Shown one piece after another: positions 1 to 9,451 of a stretch of DNA of 64,000 nt. The first letter of the stretch is position 1, and every line of letters starts with the position of its first letter. The DNA comes from Pelagibaculum spongiae (GTDB lineage Bacteria; Pseudomonadota; Gammaproteobacteria; Enterobacterales; Pelagibaculaceae). Made by a program: the position numbers and the translations under genes. The notes under the pieces were generated by a model. That model saw only the letters and a list, made by a program, of their open reading frames with translations. It ran no database searches and was not told the DNA's origin. The stretch lies in the NCBI RefSeq assembly GCF_003097315.1, contig NZ_QDDL01000003.1:372001-436000 (forward strand), read 5' to 3'.

Positions 1-2592
1 GCCTTCCCAAATAATCCGAATGAAACTCTGGATTCAGATAACGATAGCGTTGGCGACAACGCCGATGCCTTTCCAAATGATCCGAATGAAACTCTAGATT
101 CAGATAACGATCGTGTTGGCGATAACGCTGATGCCTTCCCATTCGATCCAAAAGAAACTTCAGATTCAGATAAAGACGGCATGGGCGATAATGCCGATGC
201 ATTTCCAAATGATGCTTCAGAAACAGTTGATAGCGATGGTGATGGCATTGGCGACAATGCTGACATTTACCCTAACGACCCAAGCAATCAAGGTGACGCC
301 GAGTTTTTATTAAGCGGGCGAACGATTTATCAAGGTGATGCGCAAAGCTCGGTTGATTTTTCTTTCAGCCTTAATAACGGCAATGCAGATTCATTTGAAA
401 TGATTCAAGGTGTTCTGCCGCAGGGGCTTTCAATTCATCATGACGCTAACAATTTAAGCATTAGCGGAATGCCACAATACGCCGGTTATTATCGCTTGAC
501 TTTAAGAGCCACTAGCGGCCAAAAATCCAGCGATTTTTCAACCACAATTGTTATCGAACCTAGTAAGAAACTGGTCGATAATACAGTACGCACCGAAGCT
601 TTAACTGCCGTAGCAGACAGCTATTTAACAAACAGTACAGATTTTAAATACGGAAACGAAAACAGCCTTAGAATCAGTAGCCAGCAATACAATGGCTACC
701 AACAAAGTATTTTACGCTTTGACACACCCATAACTTCAGAACCACTCATATCTGCTTTTTTAGAGCTACATGTAGCCAAAATAAAGCATGGCGACGTGCC
801 AGTAATTATTGATGGTGTTGCCAATAATTGGAATGAAGCAAGTGTAAACTGGTTTACTTTATTCATATTTGGCTCATCAAAAACTCGCCTTCCATTTTTT
901 GGGCCAAAAATAAGCAATACGATTGCCGAAAATACCACTAACACAACTATCCGAATTGATGTTTCTAATTTGATCACCTCTACACTGCGCACAGATAAAT
1001 CAGCAATATCATTCTTTATGTCACGCGCACACGACGGAGATTCTTTTGTCGATTTCTCTTCAAAAGAAGTCGCAGATAAAGCACCAAAATTAATCCTGAA
1101 ATATCAGGCGGATAATAGCGCCGCATTTACTGTTAGCCACGATGCAAGCTCAAGTTTCCTTAATCGGCAAATCAATCAAACAATTAATTTGCAGTTTTCT
1201 AAGCCAGTTCAAACGCTACCCGATAGCGCTGTAATGTTGGAAAATGCAGAATTATTAGCGCTAGTAAAAACATCTGACAACACTTATCAAATATCGATGA
1301 TTAGTGATGGCGACTATTTCGCATCATTCAGTTTAGATCACACACAAATTCGCTCAATAAATGATGACACTCTAGCTGCAACGCCATCAACTACCATTCC
1401 AATAATCGAACCAGTTCAGCTACCTGCAGCAATAAAAGATTCAATTTATATAAGGCAAGATGTCAATTTAAATAACGGCATACTTCTATTCGATATTCCC
1501 GCTCAGAATGAAGTAGCCCGCTCGGTTATTTTACAAATAACTCTGAAAGATATTCGTGATGATGGCACACCGCTCATTATTAGAAATGTGGTGAACAATT
1601 TGCCATCTAAAGCTTATGTATCAAAAATAATTCGTTATTCTGATGCAGGAAAAACCCATTTAATTGATATCAGCTCGCTCTTTGACACTCCGCTAACGGA
1701 AGGCTTAATGACATTAAGTTTTGAGTTTAATGAGCAAACTGATTCAACACATGTTACTCGAGCACAAGGTCTGTCCAGAGGAAATCCAACCGAATTTCCA
1801 CAACTAAGAATCAACAATCATCACCCGTTACCCGCATCCACTTCAGACTTGATTCAAGAAGACTGGACGCAAACGCTAATCACCGCCGGGCAAGATCGTG
1901 TCACAGTGCATGGCGGTGCAATTATTGAATACGACAAGGTTCCAGAGCCTGCTCAATATCCAATTATTTATTATCCAGATGATAATCCAGCAACACTTGA
2001 GCTAGAGGGCCAAGCGCTACCGCAAAGCGGGTTAGAAAGAGAAGGAACAACCCCGCATTACGATGATCGTTTTCATGTTTGGCTAAGAATGGGGCGGGGC
2101 ACCTATGTAGTTAATCCATATGCAGATGATAAAAAATGGACTCTATTTAATACCGCAGATGAAGCCTATTACCGAATGCCAACAAGTTCTGCTAATCATT
2201 ATGATCCAGGCATTCTTGGCTATTACAACTCCATGGAACAGCGCTTAAATTTACAGGGCAAAACAGCTTATGAAAAACTACGCGCATTTTATGATTTCAT
2301 CAAAGGGGATAATGATGACGTCTACTACAACTCTGCCGCTGGTCGAGGCACTGCCACTTTTGTAATGAATAAAATTTTGCACAACAAGCAAGTAAACAAT
2401 GAAAAAAGAGTAGGCATTGCATGCTGGGGCTACACCTCACTATTCACAGGCTATGCCCGCTATCTTGGCTACGCCGCAACTCAGGCGGATACTAACGGTC
2501 ATATCTGGACACTAATTCGATTCGACGATGCTTGGCATCTGTTCGATGCGACGCCTGGATACAGTTACTTCAATACGTTTGGTCGCCATTAA
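1..2592 (+). CDS. Secreted calcium-repeat protein with C-terminal transglutaminase-like domain (5' partial)
   Basis: The reading frame is open from base 1, so the true start lies before the window. The first ~290 bases encode tandem 22-residue thrombospondin type 3 repeats (66-bp period, D-x-D-x-D-G-x-G-D-N-A-D pattern), which in this family bind calcium. Next comes a He_PIG-like immunoglobulin fold (about nt 300-560), then a DNRLRE-like stretch (about nt 600-1110, with the A-D-S-Y-L start typical of that domain) and a second similar segment near nt 1430-1810. The C-terminus looks like a transglutaminase/papain fold: Cys in ACWGYTS at nt 2421, His in NGHIWTL at nt 2500 and Asp in LFDATPGY at nt 2545 give the expected Cys-His-Asp order. 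The protein is probably secreted or surface-bound, but the signal peptide is outside the window. The substrate is unknown. A strong terminator follows. Confidence 0.8.
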   Translation, partial: AFPNNPNETLDSDNDSVGDNADAFPNDPNETLDSDNDRVGDNADAFPFDPKETSDSDKDGMGDNADAFPNDASETVDSDGDGIGDNADIYPNDPSNQGDAEFLLSGRTIYQGDAQSSVDFSFSLNNGNADSFEMIQGVLPQGLSIHHDANNLSISGMPQYAGYYRLTLRATSGQKSSDFSTTIVIEPSKKLVDNTVRTEALTAVADSYLTNSTDFKYGNENSLRISSQQYNGYQQSILRFDTPITSEPLISAFLELHVAKIKHGDVPVIIDGVANNWNEASVNWFTLFIFGSSKTRLPFFGPKISNTIAENTTNTTIRIDVSNLITSTLRTDKSAISFFMSRAHDGDSFVDFSSKEVADKAPKLILKYQADNSAAFTVSHDASSSFLNRQINQTINLQFSKPVQTLPDSAVMLENAELLALVKTSDNTYQISMISDGDYFASFSLDHTQIRSINDDTLAATPSTTIPIIEPVQLPAAIKDSIYIRQDVNLNNGILLFDIPAQNEVARSVILQITLKDIRDDGTPLIIRNVVNNLPSKAYVSKIIRYSDAGKTHLIDISSLFDTPLTEGLMTLSFEFNEQTDSTHVTRAQGLSRGNPTEFPQLRINNHHPLPASTSDLIQEDWTQTLITAGQDRVTVHGGAIIEYDKVPEPAQYPIIYYPDDNPATLELEGQALPQSGLEREGTTPHYDDRFHVWLRMGRGTYVVNPYADDKKWTLFNTADEAYYRMPTSSANHYDPGILGYYNSMEQRLNLQGKTAYEKLRAFYDFIKGDNDDVYYNSAAGRGTATFVMNKILHNKQVNNEKRVGIACWGYTSLFTGYARYLGYAATQADTNGHIWTLIRFDDAWHLFDATPGYSYFNTFGRH

Positions 2593-2629
2593 TCGCTGAA
2601 AATACCCTTCTTAACTATTGAGTAACAAT

Positions 2630-2669
2630 AAAAATGCCTGAAGCACTTAACCGAGCTTCAGGCATTTTT
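2630..2669 (+). terminator. Rho-independent terminator after the TSP3/transglutaminase-like gene
   Basis: Perfect stem AAATGCCTGAAGC / GCTTCAGGCATTT with a 10-base loop, followed by a T-run. It lies 38 bases after the stop codon at 2592. Confidence 0.85.
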
Positions 2670-2777
2670 AGATTCAGCCAACTACTAAAATCCGGTTACT
2701 GCTGATTGCATTCGTTTTCTCTTGATGCGAATCTAGAATCTAGCCCCACAAATCAGCATTAAAAGAGAGCAATAACA

Positions 2778-3980
2778 ATGTCGAATCAATCTTTTCTGCC
2801 GATGCCAGACCACAACGGCATGTTTGGTGAATACGGCGGCTCAATCATCCCACCTGAGCTGCAAAAAGCGATCGATGAAATCACTCTAGCCTATGAAGAA
2901 ATCCGTCAGACCGACGTTTTTAAAGAAGAACTACGCGATTTACTAAAGCATTATGTCGGTCGCCCCAGTCCGGTTTATCACGCCAAACGACTCAGCGATG
3001 ATGCAGGCGGCGCGCAAATTTGGCTTAAGCGTGAAGATCTTAACCATACCGGCGCCCATAAAATTAACCATTGCCTAGGCGAAGCCTTGCTAGCCAAGCA
3101 TATGGGCAAAAAGAAAGTAATCGCCGAAACCGGTGCCGGGCAACATGGCGTTGCTTTATCGGCAGCTTGCGCCCTTGTCGGCATTCCCTGTGAAATCCAC
3201 ATGGGCGAAATTGACATTGCCAAAGAACACCCCAACGTCGTCAAAATAAAAATCCTGGGCTGTAAACTAATTTCGGTTGACCGCGGCACCCGCACTTTAA
3301 AAGATGCAGTTGATAGTGCCTTTGAAGAATATTTAACCAATCCGCAAGATTATTTGTATGCGATTGGCTCGGTCGTTGGCCCGCACCCCTTCCCGGCAAT
3401 GGTGCGCGACTTCCAACAAATTATTGGCGAAGAAGCCCGCAAGCAAATGATTGAACGCACCGGTCGCCTACCAGATTATGCAATGGCTTGTATTGGCGGC
3501 GGATCAAACGCAATTGGTTTGTTCACTGCATTTTTAAGTGACGAAAGCGTTAAAATAATTGGCGTTGAGCCTTCAGGCAAAGGTTTAGATACACCGGATC
3601 ATGCTGCAACCATGACGCTTGGAAAACCCGGTGCTTTACATGGATTTAAATCTTATTTACTGCAAGATGAAAATGGCCAGCCATTGCCAGTTTATTCAAT
3701 TGCTTCAGGGTTAGATTATCCTGGCGTTGGCCCGCAACACTGCTATCTGAAAGATATCGGCCGAGTAGAATACACCACCGCCACCGACGATGAATGCCTC
3801 GATGCCTTTATGAAACTTTCTCGATTGGAAGGGATTATTCCCGCATTAGAAAGCGCCCATGCCGTTGCAGCTGCTGCTCGCATGGCAAAATATTTGCCGA
3901 AAACGACTAATATTTTGGTGAATTTAAGTGGTCGTGGCGATAAAGATGCAGATTTTGTGGCAGAGAAGCTGGGATTGTAA
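2778..3980 (+). CDS. trpB: Tryptophan synthase beta chain
   Basis: PLP enzyme that condenses indole with L-serine to give tryptophan, normally as an alpha2beta2 complex with TrpA. The 400-residue length is typical. The PLP lysine is K95 in HTGAHKIN, followed by the catalytic-Glu motif [10 protein letters not shown], the phosphate-binding GGGSNA, and GRGDKD near the C-terminus. The residues after the PLP lysine read NHC where most TrpB proteins have NN(T/A), and the DIAKEHPN segment also differs from common proteobacterial TrpB, so this may be a divergent subfamily. No trpA or other trp gene is adjacent; the next gene is convergent. The start has a purine-rich ribosome site (AAAAGAGAG). It could be a salvage TrpB that takes free indole; that is inference. 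Confidence 0.9.
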   Translation: MSNQSFLPMPDHNGMFGEYGGSIIPPELQKAIDEITLAYEEIRQTDVFKEELRDLLKHYVGRPSPVYHAKRLSDDAGGAQIWLKREDLNHTGAHKINHCLGEALLAKHMGKKKVIAETGAGQHGVALSAACALVGIPCEIHMGEIDIAKEHPNVVKIKILGCKLISVDRGTRTLKDAVDSAFEEYLTNPQDYLYAIGSVVGPHPFPAMVRDFQQIIGEEARKQMIERTGRLPDYAMACIGGGSNAIGLFTAFLSDESVKIIGVEPSGKGLDTPDHAATMTLGKPGALHGFKSYLLQDENGQPLPVYSIASGLDYPGVGPQHCYLKDIGRVEYTTATDDECLDAFMKLSRLEGIIPALESAHAVAAAARMAKYLPKTTNILVNLSGRGDKDADFVAEKLGL

Positions 3981-4041
3981 TTTTTTTCTGCGCATACACT
4001 CAGCAAGCTTAAGGGGCCTTTTTTCTGTAAAGACCGACACG

Positions 4042-4142
4042 CTGGGAGCGCAGGCAGCTTGCCTGCATTTAAATGCGATAGCATTTTAATGAATCACTCT
4101 TGTGCCTTCGGCACTTTGCAGGCGAGCCGCCCGCGCTCCCAG
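4042..4142. repeat. REP-like palindromic intergenic repeat, copy 1
   Basis: The ends CTGGGAGCG and CGCTCCCAG form an inverted repeat about 100 bases apart. Inside are further palindromic pieces (GCAGGCAGCTTGCCTGC, and GTGCCTTCGGCAC). A related element with the same CTGGGAGC...AGGC-GGCTTGCCTGC core occurs at 20731-20835, also directly downstream of a gene. Confidence 0.7.
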
Positions 4143-4184
4143 AAAAACCAGCCTATATTGAACTGAACATTTCCTACAAGCATT

Positions 4185-4213
4185 AAAAAAGGCCGCAAAA
4201 GCGGCCTTTTTTA
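4185..4213 (-). terminator. Terminator of the OmpK/Tsx porin gene
   Basis: Stem AAAAAAGGCCGC / GCGGCCTTTTTT with an AAAA loop, starting 15 bases after the porin stop codon on the minus strand and giving a U-run there. It could also terminate trpB readthrough from the other side. Confidence 0.8.
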
Positions 4214-4227
4214 CTGAGAAGTACAAA

Positions 4228-5091
4228 TTAGAAGTTGTACTTAACAGTGTAGATAGCAGCATTCTTGTATCCGTCACCGCCCAGCTTGCTGTCTGCGTAG
4301 CGGTACTGAACACCAGTAGCGAACTGAGGCGTAATATTCCACCATGCAGCAACTGCACCCTGATGGCTCAGAGACTTTTCACTAGTCAATTTGCCCGATG
4401 TTGACACACCTACAGCAACCTTACTGTATGCATCCTTGCGGCCGAATTCAGTTTCATGCCACTGTGAAACTGCAAACTTCTGACCTGCCAGTTCGAAGTT
4501 GTACATACCAACCCAACCGAACATACCACCATTCAAGCCACTGAACTTACCAGCCAGAGGAGCACCGCGTTCGTCGAATGGAGTTGCAGGGTCATCAACT
4601 ACACCAGCATCAACATTAGCCAATGTTGCACCAGCCGCACCAAATACACTGGTGGTAACTGTATGATGGAAACCAATAAATGGGTTAAAGAACCAACCAT
4701 TGCCACCCAGGTTATAGCTAACACCAGCAACGGTGTTACTAGCGTTAAACCCACCAGAATTAGATGCATAATGCTGACCATACAGGCGTAAGTCTGCTAA
4801 ACCAGTTTTATATGCGATAGTGCCTTTGTATGCAGTACGGATACCTTCATTACCACGAGGAGCATTTTCAATATCGAAGAAACCGTATACTTCACCCCAA
4901 GTAAAACCTGCACCACCTTCCAGTTCCAGGTATACAAACTCGTTGTGGTGGCCAGAACGTGCTTCAGTTCCATCAGACCAATCTAAATAGTTAACAGATA
5001 CATCACCAAAACCATATAAATAATCAGCCGATGCTGGTGCAGCCATACCCATGGCCAGTGCAGCTACTGCTGCATACTTGATAGCTTTCAT
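4228..5091 (-). CDS. Outer-membrane channel of the Tsx/OmpK family
   Basis: 287 residues with a cleavable signal peptide (MKAIKYAAVAALAMG... ending near ASA-DYLYG at about residue 22). The mature protein starts with DYLYGFGDVSVNYLDWSDG and has HHNEFVYLELEGG, GEVYGFFDIEN, repeated aromatic/Gly beta-strands and a terminal aromatic strand (TVKYNF). This is the pattern of the nucleoside-specific channel Tsx/OmpK family, an outer-membrane beta-barrel that lets nucleosides or other small solutes diffuse in. The terminal Phe fits recognition by the BAM machinery. The gene stands alone with its own terminator. A GGAG ribosome site lies about 10 bases before the ATG. Substrate specificity cannot be read from the sequence. 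Confidence 0.85.
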   Translation of the reverse strand: MKAIKYAAVAALAMGMAAPASADYLYGFGDVSVNYLDWSDGTEARSGHHNEFVYLELEGGAGFTWGEVYGFFDIENAPRGNEGIRTAYKGTIAYKTGLADLRLYGQHYASNSGGFNASNTVAGVSYNLGGNGWFFNPFIGFHHTVTTSVFGAAGATLANVDAGVVDDPATPFDERGAPLAGKFSGLNGGMFGWVGMYNFELAGQKFAVSQWHETEFGRKDAYSKVAVGVSTSGKLTSEKSLSHQGAVAAWWNITPQFATGVQYRYADSKLGGDGYKNAAIYTVKYNF

Positions 5092-5399
5092 TGTGCATAA
5101 ACTCCGAAATACAAGCAGTCGTCAATAACCGCTCTAGGCAGATCACATTACATTCCGAAATACACACTCACAAAAGTACCATTGGTCTGTACAGGACAGC
5201 TTTTCACGAATTCACTGACCGAGAGCAAGTGTTGTTATTTTTTTTGTTGCTCATTACGCAAAAAGTTCAATTTAATTACTACAAAAATTACGCTTGAGCC
5301 GAAATAAAAAAAAGACAAGAAAAGTGAGAGCCTTTCTTGCCTATCTTTTTTGAGGAAAAAATAAAATAATTAAATGTCAACCATTTATCTTTCTTGAAC
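5092..5399. other. Intergenic region between porin and ThDP-enzyme genes
   Basis: It holds the upstream region of the porin gene and the 3' flank of the ThDP enzyme. An imperfect A-rich/T-rich hairpin at about 5305-5352 (arms around GACAAGAAA and TTTCTTGCC) may terminate the ThDP-enzyme transcript. A short open frame here (5091-5297) has no coding character that I can support. Confidence 0.4.
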
Positions 5400-7139
5400 T
5401 CAACCAGTGACTTTCCTAACCACCGCCCGAGAAATCATTCTTGCCTTATCGCCCAATTCAATTCTTTTTAGATTGGTTTTTAAAATACCTTTCGTAAACC
5501 GAGTTTGCTTGCTGTAGTCGATTTTGACATCGATCAATACTGGCTTGTCGCTTTCAGATAGCCGCTTGGCCTTGGCCATCGCTTCAGCAAGCTGGCCGTC
5601 GTTTTCTATCGAGATATATTCAGCACCAGCCATAATCGCTAAGCCTTGCATATTTACCTCAGGTAAAGTGGTACAGGTTTTGCGGTTATAGGGTAAGTGT
5701 TGTGCTTGGGATATTTGCGACAGTTCACCATCATTAAAAATAAACAGCATCACGCCTAGCTGATGCTTTACTGCAGTGACTAGCTCCAAACCAGTCATCA
5801 TCAAACAACCATCTCCAACAATACCAACAACCGTTCTTTTTGGCTGGGCCAACTTGGCACCAATCGCTGCTGGAACACAATAGCCCATACAGTTAAAATC
5901 AGTTGGCGATATAAAACCGCCCACACAGTGTATCGGCATTAATTCAGCAGTTAAAAAAGTATGATTGCCATCGTCAGCAACTACTAACGCATCATCATCT
6001 ATTGTGCTGCGCAATTGCTGAAAAAACCGTGCGGGATTAACTCGATTTTTAGTATTTTTATGCGCCAACCATTCATTCAAATAAGCTTTTTTGTCGTTAG
6101 CGATTTGCTTTGCTAGCTTGCTTGAATCGGTAGGCTTGACGGTAATTTTTGCTTGTAACTGATCCAATACTTCTGCTGAATCACCATGCAGTGCAATTTT
6201 TGCTGGGTAATTAGCGCTAAACACTTCTTTATTAATATCAATATGAATCAAGTTATCTGGTACTTGCATACCAAAACTTCCGGTAGCAATTTCACCAAAC
6301 CTAACTCCCACTGCCAATAAGCAATCGCAATCAGCAAAAGCATTTTCTGACGCTGGCACCGCATGCTGGCCTATAGCAAAGCCGGCATGCAATGGATGGT
6401 TCGCTGGAAAACAACCTGCGCCTTGCAAACTGGTTGCAACAGGCATACCTAATTGCTCTGCTAGCTGCTGAACTTGTTTTGCCGCGCCCTTCGCACCCCA
6501 ACCAATAAATAGCCCAGGTTTTTTAGCTTTTTGCAGTAATGTCGCTGCACGCTCTACTGCAGATAAATCAATTACCGGCGTTTTCGGTAAACCAGGCACC
6601 GACGGCAAAGCTTTAATTTCACGGGCAAACAATAATAAATTCACCGGAATTTCTACAAATACTGGCCCTGGCTCACCTTCCAATGCTTTTTGCCACGCTT
6701 TATAAAGTGTCGGCTGAATTTGATCCAGCGTTTCAACGGTGGTCGCGAATTTGGTAATTGGTTTCATCATTGCCACCTGATCCATCTGGTGCAATTGATA
6801 GCTATGCCCGGTATCGGTACGTGTTCCTGCGGCAATCACCAGCATAGGAATACCATCAAGAAATGCCTCGCCAATTCCGGTTGACGCATAAGCCGCTCCT
6901 GCGGCAGGTACAATAGCCATAGCGCTCATATGACCCGACTCAGCATCAGCCAACCGGCCTTGAATCTCTGCCATAAACGCACCACAGCCTTCGTGGGTGA
7001 CTAGTATCGGTTTTATCGAAGTCGATTTATTCAGCTCGTCATAAAGCTCGGTATTATGAACACCGGGAATACCGAAAGTGAATTTTATTTTTAACTTTTC
7101 CAGTGCATCTCTAACCAACCAAGCGCCTGTTTTTTTCAT
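5400..7139 (-). CDS. Thiamine diphosphate-dependent enzyme of the acetolactate synthase/benzoylformate decarboxylase type
   Basis: 579 residues with the three-domain ThDP architecture. The N-terminal pyrimidine-binding domain has the catalytic glutamate E50 in VTHEGCGAFMA. A central Rossmann-like domain contains GLFIGWGAKG. The C-terminal PP domain has the ThDP/Mg motif GDGCLMMTG, ending with FNDGELSQI (GDG ... N). The family includes acetolactate synthase, sulfoacetaldehyde acetyltransferase, oxalyl-CoA decarboxylase and IolD; I cannot assign a substrate. No ilvN-type regulatory subunit is adjacent, which argues against biosynthetic IlvB. The next gene upstream, a flavoprotein dehydrogenase, has the same orientation but lies 330 bp away, so co-transcription is uncertain. 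Start codon ATG with AAGG-type purines (CCAGGGGAAAATA) upstream. Confidence 0.8.
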   Translation of the reverse strand: MKKTGAWLVRDALEKLKIKFTFGIPGVHNTELYDELNKSTSIKPILVTHEGCGAFMAEIQGRLADAESGHMSAMAIVPAAGAAYASTGIGEAFLDGIPMLVIAAGTRTDTGHSYQLHQMDQVAMMKPITKFATTVETLDQIQPTLYKAWQKALEGEPGPVFVEIPVNLLLFAREIKALPSVPGLPKTPVIDLSAVERAATLLQKAKKPGLFIGWGAKGAAKQVQQLAEQLGMPVATSLQGAGCFPANHPLHAGFAIGQHAVPASENAFADCDCLLAVGVRFGEIATGSFGMQVPDNLIHIDINKEVFSANYPAKIALHGDSAEVLDQLQAKITVKPTDSSKLAKQIANDKKAYLNEWLAHKNTKNRVNPARFFQQLRSTIDDDALVVADDGNHTFLTAELMPIHCVGGFISPTDFNCMGYCVPAAIGAKLAQPKRTVVGIVGDGCLMMTGLELVTAVKHQLGVMLFIFNDGELSQISQAQHLPYNRKTCTTLPEVNMQGLAIMAGAEYISIENDGQLAEAMAKAKRLSESDKPVLIDVKIDYSKQTRFTKGILKTNLKRIELGDKARMISRAVVRKVTG

Positions 7140-7468
7140 TATTTTCCCCTGGATTTTTTATTATTTATTAGAAACAGCAGAAATATCATTATCTTTTCCT
7201 GCATGTCTGATCTAAGAACCGAAGAATATTAAAATCATCCTGATCGCTGTTGCACTGAGCAGCTGTAGGCGTGAACTGCAACTTGACCATGAGACAATTA
7301 ATTCCGTCAATTGATGTCTAGAATTATTTTCTGGTAATCGACATATTGTCTGCACGGCACTTACGGAAAACCCCAAAAGCTGTAGTTCGGCTTTGGCATC
7401 CTGCGTCGCCCTACCTTCCACATCCATGTGGTCGTCGCCGGAGGCTCAGTACAACCTACATCCAATCG
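7140..7468. repeat. Intergenic region containing a fragment of a dispersed repeat
   Basis: No gene is recognised. Around 7365-7440 the sequence TTTGGCATCCTGCGTCGCCC followed by a CATCCATG block resembles the 48-base segment present in copy 1 (about 22225-22275) of the dispersed repeat near the CRISPR array. Short open frames on both strands look like noise. Confidence 0.5.
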
Positions 7469-9163
7469 TTATATTTCGGCAGCCAGTTCTTTCTCTGCAC
7501 TTACTTGTCGGTTGATTGGTCGTTCAGATAAATCAGAATTTACAATATGCTTAGCTGCTTGGCGGGCGGTAAGAATACAACCCGATAAAAAAGTACCTTC
7601 CAATGAGCGCTTGCCACTGGCACCACCACCACCAAAACCTGCTGCTTCGCCAACTGCGTATAAACCTTCTATGGGCTGCCCTTGTATATTGAGCACCTGA
7701 CTATCAAGGTCGGTTTGAATACCGCCAAGACTTTTTCTGGAGATAATTCGCTCGCGAATCGCTATGAGTGGGCCAGCCTTTGGATCGAGAATGGTCTGTT
7801 TCTTACAAGTACGCAGCTTATCGCCTTTCCACTGTCGCAAGTGTTTAATCCGCCTAAGCTGCTCATCATTTTGGAATTTTTCAGGCAAGTTTATTTGATG
7901 GTCCCATGCTTCAGCCGCATGACGCACATCAGAAAGCCTGACTTTATCTTCACCGGTTAGCTGATTCATATTATCCACCAGTTCAGCTAAGTTATTTCCA
8001 GTAATAAAATCTGGACAATGGTCAATCATTTCTTTAGCTAACCATTTATTACCCAGCAGAATATCTTTAATAAATGCCAGTATATTTCGATCGCGAATAT
8101 TCGGGTTATGTTGCGCCCCCGATACCGCTAATTCTTTTTCACATATTTTAAGGTTTAATAACTGCCAACTATATTGATCAGGAAGCTCGGCGATCGCCTT
8201 ACACAAATCATGAGTATCAAAAGCAGTAATTAACGGCTTAGGGCCAATTCTCTTTCCAGAACTATCTAGCCATAACGCCGTTTTAGGAGGGATTAGACTT
8301 AAACCATGCTCAGAAAATTTTGGGTCGGTATGCGCGACACCCGCAGCATAATTCCACATGTGTTCTAAGCGAGTTACCTTGCCGCCAACCGCCGTTACCG
8401 CATCATGGCCTCGACCATCGCAATAAGGGTGGCAACCATTTAAAAGCTTGCCTGCTCTAGGGACAGGTGAAATAGCATCGCTCCACACCCGGCGAACACG
8501 ATCCAAACTGCCGTTTATACCGCCAGTAGCAACAATCACTCGATCACAAGTAATTTCAAAATCACGCTGATTGTGCTCATCAAAGCCCTTTATTCCCGTC
8601 ACTTTTCCTTGTTGAACCTGCAAACTATCTAGCCGATGGCGAAACAACATTTGCAATCGTTGTTGCTGGGGGTGGTTTTGTAACTTTTGAATCAGCGTTT
8701 CAACTAAATGTTGGCTAGTACCCCAAATAACATGGTATCGAGGAACAGAGTTACCGGGCGTGTAATCGCCTCTTTCTGTCCAATTAACCGCTGGGATAAA
8801 ATGAATACCTTTAGCCTTCATCCAGTCGTAGACATCACGACGTGATCGCTCAACATAAAATTCAGCCCAGCGGCGTGGCCAATAATCACTTTCGCTAAAT
8901 TCGGCAAAAGACAGCCAATCTTTTAGTGCGATATCTGGTGAATCTTTTATTTTCATTCGCTGCTGCTCAGGCGTATCAATCAACGCCATGCCACCAAAAG
9001 CAGACCGGGCTAGGCCACCCATTTTTTTAGCTTCATCCCGATCAATCATGGTGATCTGGCATTGCTGATCGTTCTCCAGCAGCTCCAATGCGGCAACAAT
9101 TCCTGCGATACCGCTACCCACGATCACTACTTCGGACTTACTCACTTCTGTTACCTGCATCAT
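7469..9163 (-). CDS. FAD-dependent dehydrogenase (3-ketosteroid-dehydrogenase/fumarate-reductase flavoprotein family)
   Basis: 564 residues. The N-terminal FAD-binding Rossmann motif is VIVGSGIAGIVAALELLE (about residues 13-30), followed by GGLARSAFGG, which fits the FAD_binding_2 superfamily. The second FAD motif is near the C-terminus (GLYAVGEAAGFGGGGASGKR). The RSLEGTFLSGCILTARQAA ending is typical of KstD-like dehydrogenases, which use FAD to oxidise or reduce a C-C bond. The substrate is unknown; a ketosteroid substrate should not be assumed. There is no signal peptide, so it is cytoplasmic. The gene is monocistronic or loosely linked with the ThDP-enzyme gene downstream. Two adjacent ATG codons are possible starts (MMQ). 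Confidence 0.8.
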   Translation of the reverse strand: MMQVTEVSKSEVVIVGSGIAGIVAALELLENDQQCQITMIDRDEAKKMGGLARSAFGGMALIDTPEQQRMKIKDSPDIALKDWLSFAEFSESDYWPRRWAEFYVERSRRDVYDWMKAKGIHFIPAVNWTERGDYTPGNSVPRYHVIWGTSQHLVETLIQKLQNHPQQQRLQMLFRHRLDSLQVQQGKVTGIKGFDEHNQRDFEITCDRVIVATGGINGSLDRVRRVWSDAISPVPRAGKLLNGCHPYCDGRGHDAVTAVGGKVTRLEHMWNYAAGVAHTDPKFSEHGLSLIPPKTALWLDSSGKRIGPKPLITAFDTHDLCKAIAELPDQYSWQLLNLKICEKELAVSGAQHNPNIRDRNILAFIKDILLGNKWLAKEMIDHCPDFITGNNLAELVDNMNQLTGEDKVRLSDVRHAAEAWDHQINLPEKFQNDEQLRRIKHLRQWKGDKLRTCKKQTILDPKAGPLIAIRERIISRKSLGGIQTDLDSQVLNIQGQPIEGLYAVGEAAGFGGGGASGKRSLEGTFLSGCILTARQAAKHIVNSDLSERPINRQVSAEKELAAEI

Positions 9164-9366
9164 TCATCCCTGAGCCGCATCGAAACAACAAATCAATATG
9201 AGCAACTTACCGCTAATTTGGCAGCAGTTTTTAATCGTTTAGAGTCATTATTTTTGATATTTGTTACCTAAGGAATTGATGACCAAATCAACTTGCCACC
9301 CAGAACCCCTGAGCGCGCATCTTGATGAGGCATGACTTGATGTGTCACGACTTGATGCGATATAAA

Positions 9367-9404
9367 AAAAACCCCGACTTGAGCTGAACTCAAACCGGGG
9401 TTTT
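9367..9404 (-). terminator. Terminator downstream of the OmpA-like lipoprotein gene
   Basis: Stem AAAACCCCG...TTGAG / CTCAA...CGGGGTTTT with a T-run on the minus strand, about 50 bases after the stop codon at 9452. The flanking 9310-9360 stretch carries three short direct copies of ACTTGATG or close variants. Confidence 0.75.
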
Positions 9405-9451
9405 CTTATATCGCCTTAACTTGGCTTTAAGCGAGCCAAATTCTTTTTGGC

